DNA from: Pachyseris speciosa
Lineage: Eukaryota; Cnidaria; Anthozoa; Scleractinia; Pachyseridae
NCBI GenBank assembly: GCA_016490735.1
Contig: JAEMWC010001185.1
Location: 160,001 to 224,000 of the forward strand
Direction: 5' to 3'
Length of the DNA: 64,000 nt
Part shown: positions 28,270 to 40,764 of the stretch, one piece after another
Layout: every line of letters begins with the position of its first letter
Position numbering within the stretch: the stretch's first letter is position 1
The notes under the pieces: model-generated
Told to the model about the DNA's origin: nothing
Seen by the model: only the letters and a program-made list of their open reading frames with translations
The model's database searches: none
Translations under genes and position numbers: made by a program

Positions 28270-28752
28270 GTACGTAGAAAAAGCTAAATTTATACCAGCT
28301 TAAGTCTGTCGTGTTTTACTTTAATTCAACATTTTCATAATGTTCACAGTATCCCTGTTAAAATGTAAGCGTAAGGTAGGTGAAAAACTAAATTTATATT
28401 CCAGTCTGTCTTGTTTTTACTTTATTTCAACACTGATTGGCTTAATTATTTTTCACCATATCCCTGTTGAACTCAAAGTTTACAGTTACAACACAGTAGC
28501 AATTTTTGTTAGGAACTCAAAGCATTTAGTTTTTCCCTGTTTTTCTTTTTTATCCTGTATTAATGTCAAGTTTCTATTGAAATTATCGCCTTTCTACATG
28601 GAATTTCTTTGTCTAGAAATGAGACCGCATTTATGAAATATCTTGTACTGAACTTCGAATAGAACACGTAAATACATTGAATATAATGGTTGCAGTAACA
28701 ATTAGCAGACGAGAAAAGAAATGAGCCTCCAGAAAAAACATCAACCTTGAAA

Positions 28753-28954
28753 GAGGCCCTTCCAGCGGGGGTTCACGTGTCGCATGTCTGAATTTCAAGT
28801 TCTCCCGTGTCGGTGTTTAAAGCGCTAATTCTTGGCCTTGATTTCACTGTCGGAATTTTGCCGGGGATGATGTCTCTCGTCAGGATTTCATTTTATGTGC
28901 TGTCGCTACTATTTGGGCGATGTCGCTTGTCGGAATTTACCCTGGCAGGGCCTC
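28753..28954. mobile_element. 202-bp MITE, GAGGCCCTTCCAG termini, 6-bp duplication TTGAAA
   Basis: Inverted termini GAGGCCCTTCCAG and CTGGCAGGGCCTC (one mismatch) with TTGAAA at 28747-28752 and 28955-28960. Ends and duplication length match the elements at 8942 and 10650. The interior repeats TGTCGGAATTT variants. Confidence 0.78.
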
Positions 28955-28960
28955 TTGAAA

Positions 28961-29756
28961 GGGTATGCAGCCCATGTCATGATCTCTGCGATATCGGCAC
29001 AGTGCTCCAGCCAACTAAGCTGACAAACTAACTGGGACCTGGTCATTTTGTTGGTTCGTGATAAACTCATGAATCATAACCGGAGAAATCAGTGAATAAA
29101 GGAAAATCATAAATTGAACTGCGCAGGGCCTCTTTTATGCCGAGAAAATAAAGACAAGACGAAGATTATGAACCAGAAATACTGAAAGTAATGATCATGT
29201 AGCACTTGATAGACACTTGACAAACAAAGTAGCCTTATAGCTATAGCCTACAACTTTTCAGCCGGTTTTTGCGGCTTAAAAACTTAAAACAACATTGACA
29301 AAACTGTTGTTTTGACCTACGCGTGATAAATAAATTATTTTTGCACGTGATTCACCTGTGTTGCTTATGCAACACAATTTTTTCACATGATTTTTCTCGT
29401 GCAATTTGGAATTTCAAAGACCACAAAATGACTCTGAAAAAATTTACTCGTGCTTATTTATTCCAAACTGCACTCGAAATCATGTCATTACCTATACTAA
29501 TTGTTTCAAATTGTTAGCGGAGACTTCGTAGATGGAGGCACTCGAGGCTCAGCTTTTCTGCACGTGTCGAGCTTAATATGGTGTGTTAAAATAGGTATAA
29601 AGACGACAAAAGGGAAATTAGTCGGTATCGAGACAGAACACCACTGAAATCAGCAACTCATCCGAACTATATTCGTATTCCTTTACTTCTTTCCTTAATA
29701 ACCCCTCTCCTTCATGTTGAAGATTTTTTTTGCGCCCTTTGAAACTAATCGCCAAT
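28961..29756. other. Intergenic, unassigned
   Basis: AT-rich, with no recognised coding or repeat structure. Confidence 0.4.
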
Positions 29757-29760
29757 TTAA

Positions 29761-31005
29761 CCCATTGGCACCCGTGCCGGCCAAAACTGGCCGCGCAGAA
29801 CCACGTCCCTTGTACCGCTTGTGACGTCATCAAATCACACGTCGTCACTAACGCTCATGGACAACTTTTACATGTAACATGTGTAGGGGTACCCTGGGTG
29901 CCAGAGGTAATTTTTTTCGTTTGAAGGAGGGAATTTACGCGGCGAAGCCCCGTCAACGAGGCGCGAAGCGCCGAGAGGAAAAAAATAACCTCGCAGGGGC
30001 ACCCAACGACAGCTTTCGGTAGATATCTGTTCGGTGGAGGGTAATTCGCTTGGGTTTTCGGCGTCGATTAAAGAGTGCACTCGGATTTTCGTAACTAAAA
30101 CGTCGCCTAAAATATTCGCAATTGGGAAATCATAGCCCCCGAGGTTTTCGAAAAGATCGTAATCGGCTGGTTTTGGCAATCAAAAACGTCAGCTAGCATT
30201 TTCGGAAAGAAAATAGTTCCCTAGAAAGCTCGTGGAAAGTTCATTTCAGCTCGCATTTTCTCAAAGGAAGATTTTGTTCCCTAACATTTTCGGGCAATTA
30301 AACTTTCAGCTAGGGAATCCGAACAGATGAACTTTTTCTAGCTTATGAAAACATCACTTTAAACAGACTTCAAACACCACAAGGTACTTAAAAATGCCTT
30401 TCTACAGCTTTTGGTTGATTTGGCTCGTTGGGTGCCCCTGCAGAGGCCCGTCTCTCGCGTTCCATTTTGGCTTTTCAGGGATATTTATTTTTCTTTCAAC
30501 GGGCCTCTGGAGCCAGGGTAGTGTAGGGGGAAGAGATCTTTCAAATCATACCCAAAAGAGCACCCTTCCGCCAAACAGGCTGGGGAAAACGCGAAAAAAC
30601 CAAGTGACGTTAAGCCGAAAATTTGTATGAAAATCTTGTGTAACTACCCATCTGCACTTCCTTCCACGAAATCCTACGATCCTAAAAGTTTTCCACAAAT
30701 CTTTTCCAACCGAAAGGAAGCCCAGAAAATGCCCAGCAAGAGAGAAAGAAGGCGAGGAAAGAAAAGCGAAAGAAAAGGGGAGGAGAGAAAGCGAAAGGTA
30801 GAAGGAGAGGGGGTGGTGAAACTTTTCCGCGCATGCCCGATCTTGGAAAGCTAATATTAAACATCAGGAACAGAAGGGCACGATGAACTCCACCAGTAGA
30901 CAGAGGTTTGGGCAGTTTTGGTTCTTTTTGGGTAGAATCTGGCCAGAAAACGGCTTGACGAGCTTCGAAAGGCGTTTTTCGGCAAAATGCTCGGGAGTCA
31001 ATGGG
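29761..31005. mobile_element. TTAA-flanked element A, interrupted by a second transposon
   Basis: Termini CCCATTGGCACC and GGGAGTCAATGGG are bounded by TTAA (29757-29760 and 31006-31009). Its subterminal sequence (GGCCAAAACTGGCCG, CCTTGTACC, CTTGTGACGTCATC) matches element B. The body is split at TGTGTAGGGG by the 631-bp element at 29890. TTAA suggests piggyBac or Kolobok ancestry; there is no transposase. Confidence 0.75.
29890..30520. mobile_element. 631-bp element with 9-bp duplication (Mutator-like), nested in element A
   Basis: Imperfect inverted ends TACCCTGGGTGCCAGAGG and the complement of TACCCTGGCTCCAGAGG, with GTGTAGGGG duplicated at 29881-29889 and 30521-30529. Element B has an uninterrupted GTGTAGGGAGAAGAGATC at the equivalent point, confirming the insertion. 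A 9-bp duplication fits Mutator-like elements. The left 100 bp also folds on itself (GAGGTAATTTTTTTC against GAAAAAAATAACCTC). Confidence 0.75.
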
Positions 31006-31009
31006 TTAA

Positions 31010-31303
31010 CCCTTTGACTCCTACAACGGCCAAAACCGGCCGTGCAGAACGATGACCCTTGTACCACTTGTGATGTCATCATTTTAATGCTCGCAGACAA
31101 CTTTACCATGTAACATGTGTAGGGAGAAGAGATCTTTCAAATCATACCCAAATGAGCACGATTCCGTCAAACAGGACGCCAGGAGCTCTACCAGGAAACA
31201 GAGTTTTAGGCAGTTTTGGTTCTTTTCGGCTAGATTCTGACCAGAAAACGGCTCGACAAGCTTTAAAAGGTGTTTTTTGGCAAAATGTTCAGGAGCCAAA
31301 GGG
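31010..31303. mobile_element. TTAA-flanked element B, 294 bp
   Basis: Ends CCCTTTGACTCC and GGAGCCAAAGGG, bounded by TTAA on each side. It abuts element A and shares the central TTAA (31006-31009) with it, so the two are head to tail. It is an intact short version of element A without the nested insertion. Confidence 0.78.
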
Positions 31304-31317
31304 TTAAGAAAGCCTGG

Positions 31318-31620
31318 TACTAGCTAGCCTTCTTAGCAGCCGTTGTTTGAAATGGTCCTATTCTCCCTCCTCACTAACTTCTGCTGAACCAAGCCGGACA
31401 TTCCATTCCAGGAACTGACCAATCATATCGCGGCTTTTAAATTTCGGTGGCTAAGTTCTCGCAGCCTCCTTCGCGGCCGTTGTTTGTGTCGGTTTTATTC
31501 TCCTTCCTGATTGGATACTCAGACACAATGGGAATGGAATGTCCGGCTCGGTTCAGCAGACTTTGGTGGGGAGGGAGAATAGGACCGAAACAAACAACGG
31601 CTGCGAAGGAGGCTAGGTAC
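31318..31620. mobile_element. Foldback element with two nested arm pairs
   Basis: Outer arms CTAGCCTTCTTAGCAGCCGTTG through CCGGACATTCCATTCC pair with GGAATGGAATGTCCGGCTCG through ACGGCTGCGAAGGAGGCTAG. Inside, CGCAGCCTCCTTCGCGGCCG (31459 on) also pairs with the same right arm. Three copies of one arm, two in one orientation and one in the other. Confidence 0.7.
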
Positions 31621-31624
31621 CAAT

Positions 31625-31686
31625 CTCGTTCCCAGGGCTTTACCCTAGAAAGAAAAATGGTTATAGGGAAAAGCCCTGGGAACGAG
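31625..31686. mobile_element. 62-bp palindromic element
   Basis: CTCGTTCCCAGGGCTTTACC is inverted at the right end as GGGAAAAGCCCTGGGAACGAG; only about 20 bases separate the arms. Confidence 0.75.
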
Positions 31687-34600
31687 GTGGCTAGTACAAG
31701 CAAACACTAATAGCCATTTTGTTGTTATTCAGATGTACTGGATCTGCCATGTTGCTAGGGCTCGTTGCTAGGTGGGCAGTATGACGACTATCTGGTGCTG
31801 ACCAAATGATTTGGAGGCTCAAAAGATTTCAATTCCAGCTGCTAGGATGTAATAGTGTATCTTAAAATGTCAACTTTACAATCGGGGCGATACTTAAAGA
31901 GTTTACGGGCCTCATAAATAACAAATCATCGAAAATAATGTCTCGTTTTGACAATGTTTCATCACATTTTCACAGGAAAGTCTAACTGACATCGTCCAGC
32001 TAATTGCGAAAGAAACCTCGAACAAACAAACAGGCAAAAAAAGGGAAAAGCTAATCGGCATTTTAATACTTCATAAACGTAGACATAGCGGAGAAATAGC
32101 GAAGACATTCTCTTCTCGGAATACTGCTCTGTTTTTTTTTTTCTCATTGAGTTCGATGCAGGTCACCATGATATTTTTATTAATGGTCCCTTGGTAAAAA
32201 CAAACCATTTAACTTTACTGTGTAAAAACCGCTACGACAAAAGACAGTTCCATTTTGAACAAAAAAAAGTGGTTAATGATCTTTCTTCTGAGAACTTACA
32301 ACATATTCAAATCACAGGCGAGGTTTCACTCCAAAACATAAAACAAAAACGCAAAACTTCAGAACCAAAATACTTTAACTTCAAAAATAACAATTTGGGT
32401 CAAATTTATTACGAGCCACAATATATTCTCGCCAATTAAACTTTAACGGTACTGAAACTTTTCTCTTGGAAAGTAAATTGTAGTGGCGTTTGTGATTGCA
32501 AGTCGAAACGGAACCATAGATCTGCGTGATTTTCGGTCAGTAGAAATGGAAGCTATTGTGGAGAGAAGCGATTCTATTGGTATAGTTCTAACTCGAGCCT
32601 CCTTTATATTATGTAATTGCCAGACGACAAATGTCAAGTTGAAAATGATTCTTTCATGTGCGTGGGAGGTATCACTGCAGAGCCAAACTCTTCACCATGT
32701 TACACTGAAACGCGTCGAATTATTATTATTATTTCGTACAAATTCAATTACATTTCGCTTTGTGTTCGAGCTTGTTCTCCGACAGAAAAAGTGTTAATGA
32801 GTTAGGACACCTCAGTGGACGGCACGGGCGAGTTAATGTAAAGCAAAGTAGTTTTTAGCGTTTCTTGAAAGGAAATATCAAAGGACACGTAATATGGACG
32901 CTGGGCAAAAAGACGCCAAATTCACTGACAGGTAGGCGATCGTACTTCCTGAATAATTTCAAAATGTTTCAGTCGGTGATGTTGTACGGAGTAATTCTAG
33001 TCTAAAGCCGAGAAAAATGTCTACTACTACTTTATTTTTGCCTCTCAGAGAAACTTGGTTGGCTAACAGTTTCATATCACTATGATTCATTTCATATATC
33101 ATTCACACAATGTCAATTATGATGACAGCACGCTTGAAAATTTAAATTCACATCCTAAATATATTTGATATGAGGTTCTCGTCGTAATTCAGCGGTGTGT
33201 GAGGCTAAAAACAAACGGTAATTGCTTACTGCTTTGTACAGCTTTCTTTGTCTTGTTCCATCTTGCAAAAACCAGATTGTGCTTTTACTGGTTTTTGCAC
33301 ATTTTAGCCTTCAATTGAAATACAGTATTCATGATTTATGCAAAACCCTGACTTTTTTCGTGCTTTTATGCCTGCGTCCACCTGCGTTAATATTGTGCCT
33401 TATCACAACAAACAAAACTGATATAAAATGACATATTCAGTCGTATTTTACCCGGCTGAAATCATTAAACTGATCGTGTTAAGAAATCGACGCCGAGAAG
33501 AAAACAAATGGAAAATCCTCTTTTCGTGAATTACGTGGGAAGAAAACTATCTGATATCCTGCTTAAACGTATATATTTTTTGTCATTTCAAGTTTCAAAG
33601 GTGCTATTAAGTATGTCGTAAGCAACGTCTCTTTAAAAAAGAACTCCTCCCCCCACCCCACCGAAAAGGTATAGAGAGTATATTGAAATATTGCTTCGGA
33701 TTATGTATCGAATTGTAGGAATCCCTTTTTCAACCATGGCTCTGTGATCGACTTTTCATGCAAGACATTACATATGGCGCTCAGTGCAAAACCAGTAACG
33801 AGGTCCCTAGCTAAATATGTTTGGCGGTCCTCAAGTCCCAATTTAAAATTGAATCTTATAAACAAGCCCCTACTTCGAAGAAGTGGGATCCTTTAGTTCC
33901 GCTCTTCAACAGTGATTGTTAGTTTCTCTGACAAGCCGTTAACAAATTAGTATGCATTTCCCTATTGACCTCCTTTGCTTTCTTCTAATTTCGTTCTTGG
34001 CACTGTTCACTACTGAGTTTTTGTTTTTTCCCATTTACTAAAAGAGAAGTGTGTACTGCTAAAACCTCTCATCTGCCAGGTTATTACTTTACTACTATTT
34101 CCTTAAGTGTTTCTGTTGTGTACTATCTTGACTATTATTTTCATTTTATTTTGTTTATTACTATTTTATGTAATTAGTGTATTGTAAAAGATTGTTTTAA
34201 AACTGACTGCACAGTGTTGCTCTTTACATTGGTGCACAAGGGTTGCTGTAACAGTTGGGCCTGTTATTAAAGTCTTTCAATGTTGCCAATGATTCATTTA
34301 ACAGTGTTCTTCTAAGAACATTGTCAATGTTGTGTTGCTCACAAAAAGGCGCATGCTAGCTTCTGAGTCTCTTCTTGAAATCCGGCGAATTAAGGGTGTG
34401 TTCCTTTCGGAGAATCCAAAAACGGATTTTTGATCCGAGATTCACCAGATTTCACGACCGAATGGAACACAAAATCCGAAAAAGGATTGTGTTACTTTGA
34501 ATTCTTGGTTTTCACATGACGTCAACAAAAACTAAAACTCAAAAGTAAACAGACTTTTGCATTTTTATCTTCAACACGTAGAAGACATATTACAATTATC

Positions 34601-36194
34601 TGCTTCCATGTTTTCAGCTCGATAGCGTGCTTTGTTTTTAAAATAGAGCAGTTTGAATTTGACATTTTTCACAGTGTGTGACATAACAAATGTCTGCCCA
34701 CAAGCATATCACGTACATGAAAACATCGATTCACCGTGTGTTTTTGAGGTTTTAAAAGCCAATATGACAAGAGAACCGTCTATGTGAAAGTTTGCAGGCT
34801 CAACAGAGCGAAGAAAGCCTTTCACATAGCCAAAGTAAGTTCCAGATGTTTTTCACTCGTTTCCGTCCGCCATGGTCAATGAGATTATTTTCAAATCCAC
34901 TGGTGAAAGGAACGGAGCAGATCACAAATCTTAGAATTGTGGAGTTCAAATCCAGTGAATCTTTTCCCACAAAGGATTCATTAGATGAATGACGATGGAG
35001 CATTAGTTGGTAATTAAGATCCGACTACCTTTAAAAGATATAGAAACCCAATAATGCGAAATCATTAGTGTCACTTCTTTTGGGAGTAAAAGGTAATAGG
35101 ACTTATTAAGTAGGTATAGATTGGGCAACGTTGCAGGAACTCCTACCCCCTCCCCCCACCGAAAGATATAGACAGAAAGATTGAAACTGGAACATGTCTA
35201 ACCGACGCATGCGTCGTTATGTATCGAATTGTATGAATCCTTTTTTTTGTCCATTGCTCTTTAATCAACATTTCATGCATGAACGTGACTGTTCAGAAAA
35301 CACATGTAGCAGCCTCCTTTTGTGTGTGTACACGAAATTACTCCTGTGCATGCCCGGAAACGTTTTATTCACAAGCTACTTTAATATATACAAGTAAGTA
35401 ATACAAGTGAGCCGGGATGAAACCGTTCAAATAATGTATCCATTCGAAGGAAATGAATGAATCTTTTCTCCAATCATTCCTACGATTTTGTTTCTGACAT
35501 ATTCCATGACGTATGTATTTTGTATTCAGTCACCTGGACTGGTCCGCATGATCAAAGTTTCTCTTTATGGGCCTAATAACTGTTACGCAACTTCTTTGTA
35601 ATTGTCGTCAACAAACTCAAAATAATTATAGTTTTTAGCCCTCACAGAGATTTTCAGTAGGAAAGAGACACCATTTTGTTCGAATTATACAGTTCCTTGT
35701 TACTCAAAACCCACTCATCCACACCCAACATTTTTAAAGCTCCTAATTTCAGTTTTGGTTTACAATTCTCATAAACAGAGCACCAGCAAATCTGTAAAGA
35801 TCCATCAGACACTCGAGCCGGAAAGAAATATTTACTGTCAGTGTCATTTCTGATATTGTGCCCTACCGAAGAGCAACCCACAGGGTGAACTATCCTTAAA
35901 CCTCACACTGCTTCGGTAGTAATTATAGCAACTTAATTATGAAAGCTGCCACTCCCCTTAGTCTATTAACTATATCTGACAAGACAGGTGGCCTTACAGA
36001 ATTGTCAAAGCTCTGGGGGACTAGCAGCGTTGGCACGATGTGATTGGTTCCCCATATGATATCAGGTCAAATCTCTCCAAGAAAAAAGCCTAGAATATTA
36101 TTAATGAATATCTTTCAGACGGAAATGTTTTTGTTTGTAAATAAACAAACATACCAAATACCTTAAAATTATTGTTTTAGAGACTTTTTTCAAG
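31687..36194. other. Gene-poor stretch with a diverged direct duplication
   Basis: No recognised gene apart from the weak exon candidate at 32894. A block at about 33640-33770 (CTCC CCCCACCCCACCGAAAAGG to ATGTATCGAATTGTAGGAATCC and CATGCAAGAC) recurs in the same orientation at about 35137-35285 with moderate divergence. A small hairpin relic lies at 34394-34475. Confidence 0.5.
32894..32931 (+). CDS. Weak candidate first coding exon
   Basis: ATG starts MDAGQKDAKFTD and reaches donor CAG GTAGGC after 38 bases. No other exon of such a gene was found to the right; listed only because of the strong donor and clean start. Confidence 0.18.
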
Positions 36195-36385
36195 CTAGAG
36201 GCCTAACGAGTTACGGTGGCTAATCTTCCTCCGAAGTTCAAAACGAAAAAGACTATGGGGGATTCCGCGTTCATGGTTGCAGCCCCTGTCTTGTGGAACA
36301 GCCTTCCTCTTCCATAAGACAAGCTAAAGACATTGACACTTTTAAGAGTTTAGTCAAGACTTTTTTTTTTTATTTTCTAAGGCTT
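36195..36385 (+). pseudogene. LINE reverse-transcriptase ORF 3' end, frameshifted
   Basis: KFKTKKTMGDSAFMVAAPVL then WNSLPLP resembles the conserved C-terminus of many animal LINE polyproteins (TYGDRAFSVAAPxLWNSLP). A frame change follows, and SIRQAKDIDTFKSLVKTFFF continues the same conserved tail. One frameshift and in-frame stops make it a relic; only the last 60 or so codons are present. Confidence 0.72.
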
Positions 36386-36567
36386 TGCGTTAAATTTAAT
36401 GCTTAGTTTAAAGTTTTTAATATTTTAAATTATGTTAGGATTTTAGGTTTTAACTTTTAAGATTAGTTGGTAGTTTTAGTAATAGTAATAGTAATAGTAA
36501 TAGTAATAGTAATAGTAATAGTAATAGTAATAGTAATAGTAATAGTAATAGTAATAGTAATAGTAAT
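36386..36567 (+). repeat. LINE 3' UTR ending in (TAATAG)n
   Basis: AT-rich 3' UTR followed by about 15 TAATAG units (36475-36567). CR1/L2-type LINEs commonly end in short tandem repeats, so the microsatellite is best explained as the retrotransposon tail. Confidence 0.7.
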
Positions 36568-36574
36568 AAAACCC

Positions 36575-39500
36575 TAAAATGAGATACAAATATTAAAGCT
36601 CGTATAAATTATTCTAGGATGAAAATACAAATCATTGTCTAATACTATAAGAATCTTTCATGACCGCTTGAAAATTATTTAAATTTATGATGTTCTATTG
36701 TAGGATGGCATGTTGTACCAGGTCAAACATCTCTGGCCGGTTTTCGCAGTCATTTTAACTAAGAATTCTGATCACTTTTTTCACGTCTATTCATGGTTTT
36801 GTTACGCTATATGTAACAATTAGATTATGAGCTCGAGATTCTATCGCGTGATAGTTGGCGAGGGCGCAGCCGGAATCAGCTATCACGCATAGAAATCGAA
36901 AGCGAATACTCTAATTGTTTTAATTTAAATCTACTATTCGTTCAAAACTAAACAAGTAAATTATCTAAAAACTGTACTCCTCGCAGGCACTTCGAAAACG
37001 CGAAGAAGCGGCCGCCATTTTCAGTGAGTATCGGTTGTCAAGATACTCACTATCTATCACAGAAGCGAATAGCGTAGCCAATCAGTGAACGGCATTCGTG
37101 ATAGAACACCAAAAAGGTTATACGTTTAGCTACATTTGTTTCAAGGCATCGACTATCAGAAAAAAGACCCAAGAAATCAAGAAATGAGAATGCACATGCC
37201 CTCTTTCTATCCTAAAATAAATAAATAAATAATAATGTTAATAATGTTCAAGACAATTCAGCTTATAACTATAAAAGACGCGTCGATTTAAGGATAGTTT
37301 CACATATCTCAAAATCATCTTGATCGCTTGTCACTCGATAAAAGATTTGTTTAGCTATATATAATCTATGGGAAGTGTTTAACCAGCTCATCCACAATCT
37401 TTGACAATTTTAGGTGGGAAGGTTGGACAATCAACGGACTTCACCATAACATTTCCATTGTTCAATGTTGGACGTTTTGCAGAAAACACGAGAATTCTCC
37501 GTAACGACCCAACCTTCAAAGGGTAGGGAGGGGGAGGCAAAAATGCTACGAATTCAGAGATATGTCGAGGATTGTTTGTCTTGTCGAAGCCACTTTAAAA
37601 TGACACTGGAAATGTTTTCTTTTTCTACATTAAATGTACGCAAAAGTCTGGTGAGCCTAAGCCACTTGAAATCTAAGAACAAGATCTGTGGTAGTATTTT
37701 GAAATACGTTTATTAGGTCGTGCCTGCCTCGTTGAGGTCCAGTGAGTCTAGTCTAGACTGAACTAGAAGGTGTAGCATGTTAAACTAAAAACCAGCTTAG
37801 TAGGCTTTATATGATCTGTTTCAAGATTTTGTATTTGAACGCTCGGGAGATTGGGCAACCACTCCTTCGCTATCGATCTATGATGATGTGATGTGATATG
37901 AAGGGTCTCTCTGTTGTCGGAGGACGCTGAGAACAGGTTAAAAGACTGGCGTGACATGGGCATAATTCAATGCCCTAATCGCCGGCATCGTTAGAAGAAA
38001 TAACGAACAATAGCTGTGATCTCCCAAAGCCGCAGAAAAATAATTAATGTATAAACAAGTAGCTGACCAACGGTGATGCGATATTGAGGCGAGTGTGAAC
38101 AATTAGATACTCCACAGTCGATCAAGCAACACGAAAATTAAAACCAACCGTCATTAGCGGTACAACAACAAAAGTCGGTTCGTGTTTGTTCCTCTGGAAT
38201 GCATAGGGAAGCATGACAGTGCAGAAATAAAAAGCAAGTTATGTAAACTGCATTAATGTGAGAAGCAAACGTTTGGGGTTAACCTTTCTTCATTAACCGT
38301 TGTTGCAATTAAATAATCAAATAGAACAAAAATCCTACACAGATATTTTTCAAAAATATCGAAAACAAACAGCTTAATATGAATTTATTGTCAGCTTTCG
38401 TTTGAATGGTCACCCTTTTGGACTTCAGCAGAGATTAAAACGATACCAACACGTGCATAGCATGCATATAAAAAAACGGCACCACCTCTAATTGCTCAGT
38501 ATTTCATCAACTTTCATTTAAAAATATGGCGCCAATTTAGGATGTGTTCTTCAGACTCAGAAATGAAAACCACGGTGAGCAGAACAAAGAGCTGATCGCC
38601 AACGAAAGCTCTGATCAATCGCTTTTCTTCGAATATGAGACTGTGAAGAGTTTCATCTGCTGGCTTAAGTTTGGTTATATGTTCGTTGCATTGCGCAAAC
38701 TTTAACTTTAGGGGTTAATGAAAAATGGCTTGGCAAATTGGAAGAAAAAGTGCAGGTTTTCTTTACTAATGTCTTTAAAAGTGATCTCGCTGTTAATTGG
38801 TCAAGACCCATGAAATCACTACGTGCTTGTCTAGTAATACCGCTTATCTTTTGTAGAGAAAAGTCTCTGATGGTAAAGATAGTGTTAAAAGATATAGTAT
38901 TGGTCACAAAGGGCTGAAACGGTGAACTAAAAGCCTTGAGATCTTGAAATCGATAGACTGAAAAAGGAATCAGGGTCGGTTCCATTCTAGACAATGGTGT
39001 TTGTATAATATGTTAATGACAATTATTGCTATTTAACTTGAATACTTTTTACTTCTCACTTATACCCAAAAAACAATCATTTGTTATTACCATAGCAACC
39101 AAGAAAACAACGTTTCGGCACTCGTAAAAAGTAGCGAAGTGGGGCCTCTTGTAGACACTTAGAACCAATCTAGTACAGCCGTGGGGCATCACTTAAGGTT
39201 TTAGGAAATCATTCTACGCTCAAAAAAATTTGAAGAATGTTCCCAGAATTGTTTTAAAAATATGCCCTACGTGTTCTAGAAAGGGGCAGTTTACCGAATT
39301 TTCAATTGCAATTAATTGTTGTTTAGGCCAATTAATCGGGGTTTTTTTTGTGGATTCCCTCTCTCTCGGGTGGTACACCTTGGAAAATTTAGTGATTATG
39401 GCTCTCCACCAACCGCAGTTCAAATCCACAGAAGCCTTATTTGAATAGAAGCTCTTCAATTTCTTTTTCTTGCGGTGGGGTTAACAGATTAGGCAGTTCA

Positions 39501-40335
39501 AGCCGGTATTTCTTACCCATAAATAGATCGTAATATTTCAACATCCTAACGAAACTATTCAACGGTAGTGCGCAGGAAAGCTCTTTTTCTTACTTTAATC
39601 TCCACTGCCAAAATTAAAGTTGTGGATTTGCTGATTTTCCGTTAATTGGAGCGCTTTTACAGAGTAAAAATATCTAAAGGAAAAATTTCGGGTTTTGCGG
39701 CAGCAGCCAAATATAAATATCTCAGTCCTGGCTGGCTTAGCTAGAGGTGAATGAACTGTAACTATATAACAAATTACTTGGCTAATATTCTTACGAGAAA
39801 ATATAAAAGACCCGTTGTAATTCACGCACGATTTCGTCTGAAACCGGCTTTTTTCCATGGCAATTTCAAAACAAATAACAAAGAACTATGATGACATGAT
39901 ATACTTGTAAGTGTGTGACGCCGGTCGAAGGTATCTGAATATTAAAAATAATAATAATAGTAATAATAATACTTTGAAAAAGACCGAGCACAGTTATCGC
40001 TGGATTGTTTTTTTCCCCCGAGCCAGTTCGCAGATAAATGAGGGATAAAAGGACAAAAGAGCTTCAAACCCTTGGCTTCGATGAAAAAAGTATCAAGTAA
40101 GATCATAAGTTGAATTCTTTTTTCATAGGATATCATTCTCAAATGACGATATAACCCGAACGTTTATTAGATCCTGGCAATGAAATCCTAAACGGTGTGG
40201 CTATCCAACTTCAAACTCTCTTTGTTTGCTGCTGTTATTATTCTTATGCTTTACAAGGTGGTAAATAGCTTTTGGGACTGTGGATAAAACCCTAAAAGCA
40301 TACTTCCATACAAGCCTGTTCTCTTGCAATGTACG
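36575..40335. other. Gene-poor stretch
   Basis: No recognised gene. Inverted fragments of TCTATCGCGTGATAG / CTATCACGCATAGA (36839-36893) and further GATAG-containing sequence to 37110 suggest a decayed foldback element. Confidence 0.4.
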
Positions 40336-40475
40336 TTTCTAACTGAAATTTGGGAATTTTTCAATGCAGAATGTAGACGATAATATAGGTTGGTAAAAGT
40401 CAAGTTCATTTCTAACTGAAATTTGGGAAATTTTAATGCAGAATGTAGACGATAATATAGGTTGGAAAACGTTAT
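40336..40475. repeat. Two-copy tandem repeat, 73-bp period
   Basis: TTTCTAACTGAAATTTGGGA to GACGATAATATAGGTTGG occurs at 40336 and again at 40409, nearly identical, indicating a recent local duplication. Confidence 0.8.
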
Positions 40476-40764
40476 GTTAACTTTTAGCCAGTTTTAAGAA
40501 CGAATGTTATGTAAGATCCTTCTTGAATGTGTAGCATAGAAGATACACAGTCACTTTGTGCAATGCATTTTTCACTCTGATCTTCATCTATATTTGCTTT
40601 TATTTAGATTTAAAAATATCGCAATTAGAATCACTCGAGGACAAGACAAAGATCTGTTGGCCCCCGGAAATTGAAAAGAGATCTTTAGCCGACATAATAT
40701 CGACTGAATACCATGCTGAACCACACTTGAGTGAACTGACTTTTCGGGCGTTATATAATCTTAG

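Noticed and set aside
29868..30179. 103-codon minus-strand frame
   Set aside because: Lies wholly within the 631-bp non-autonomous transposon and crosses its end; no transposase motif.
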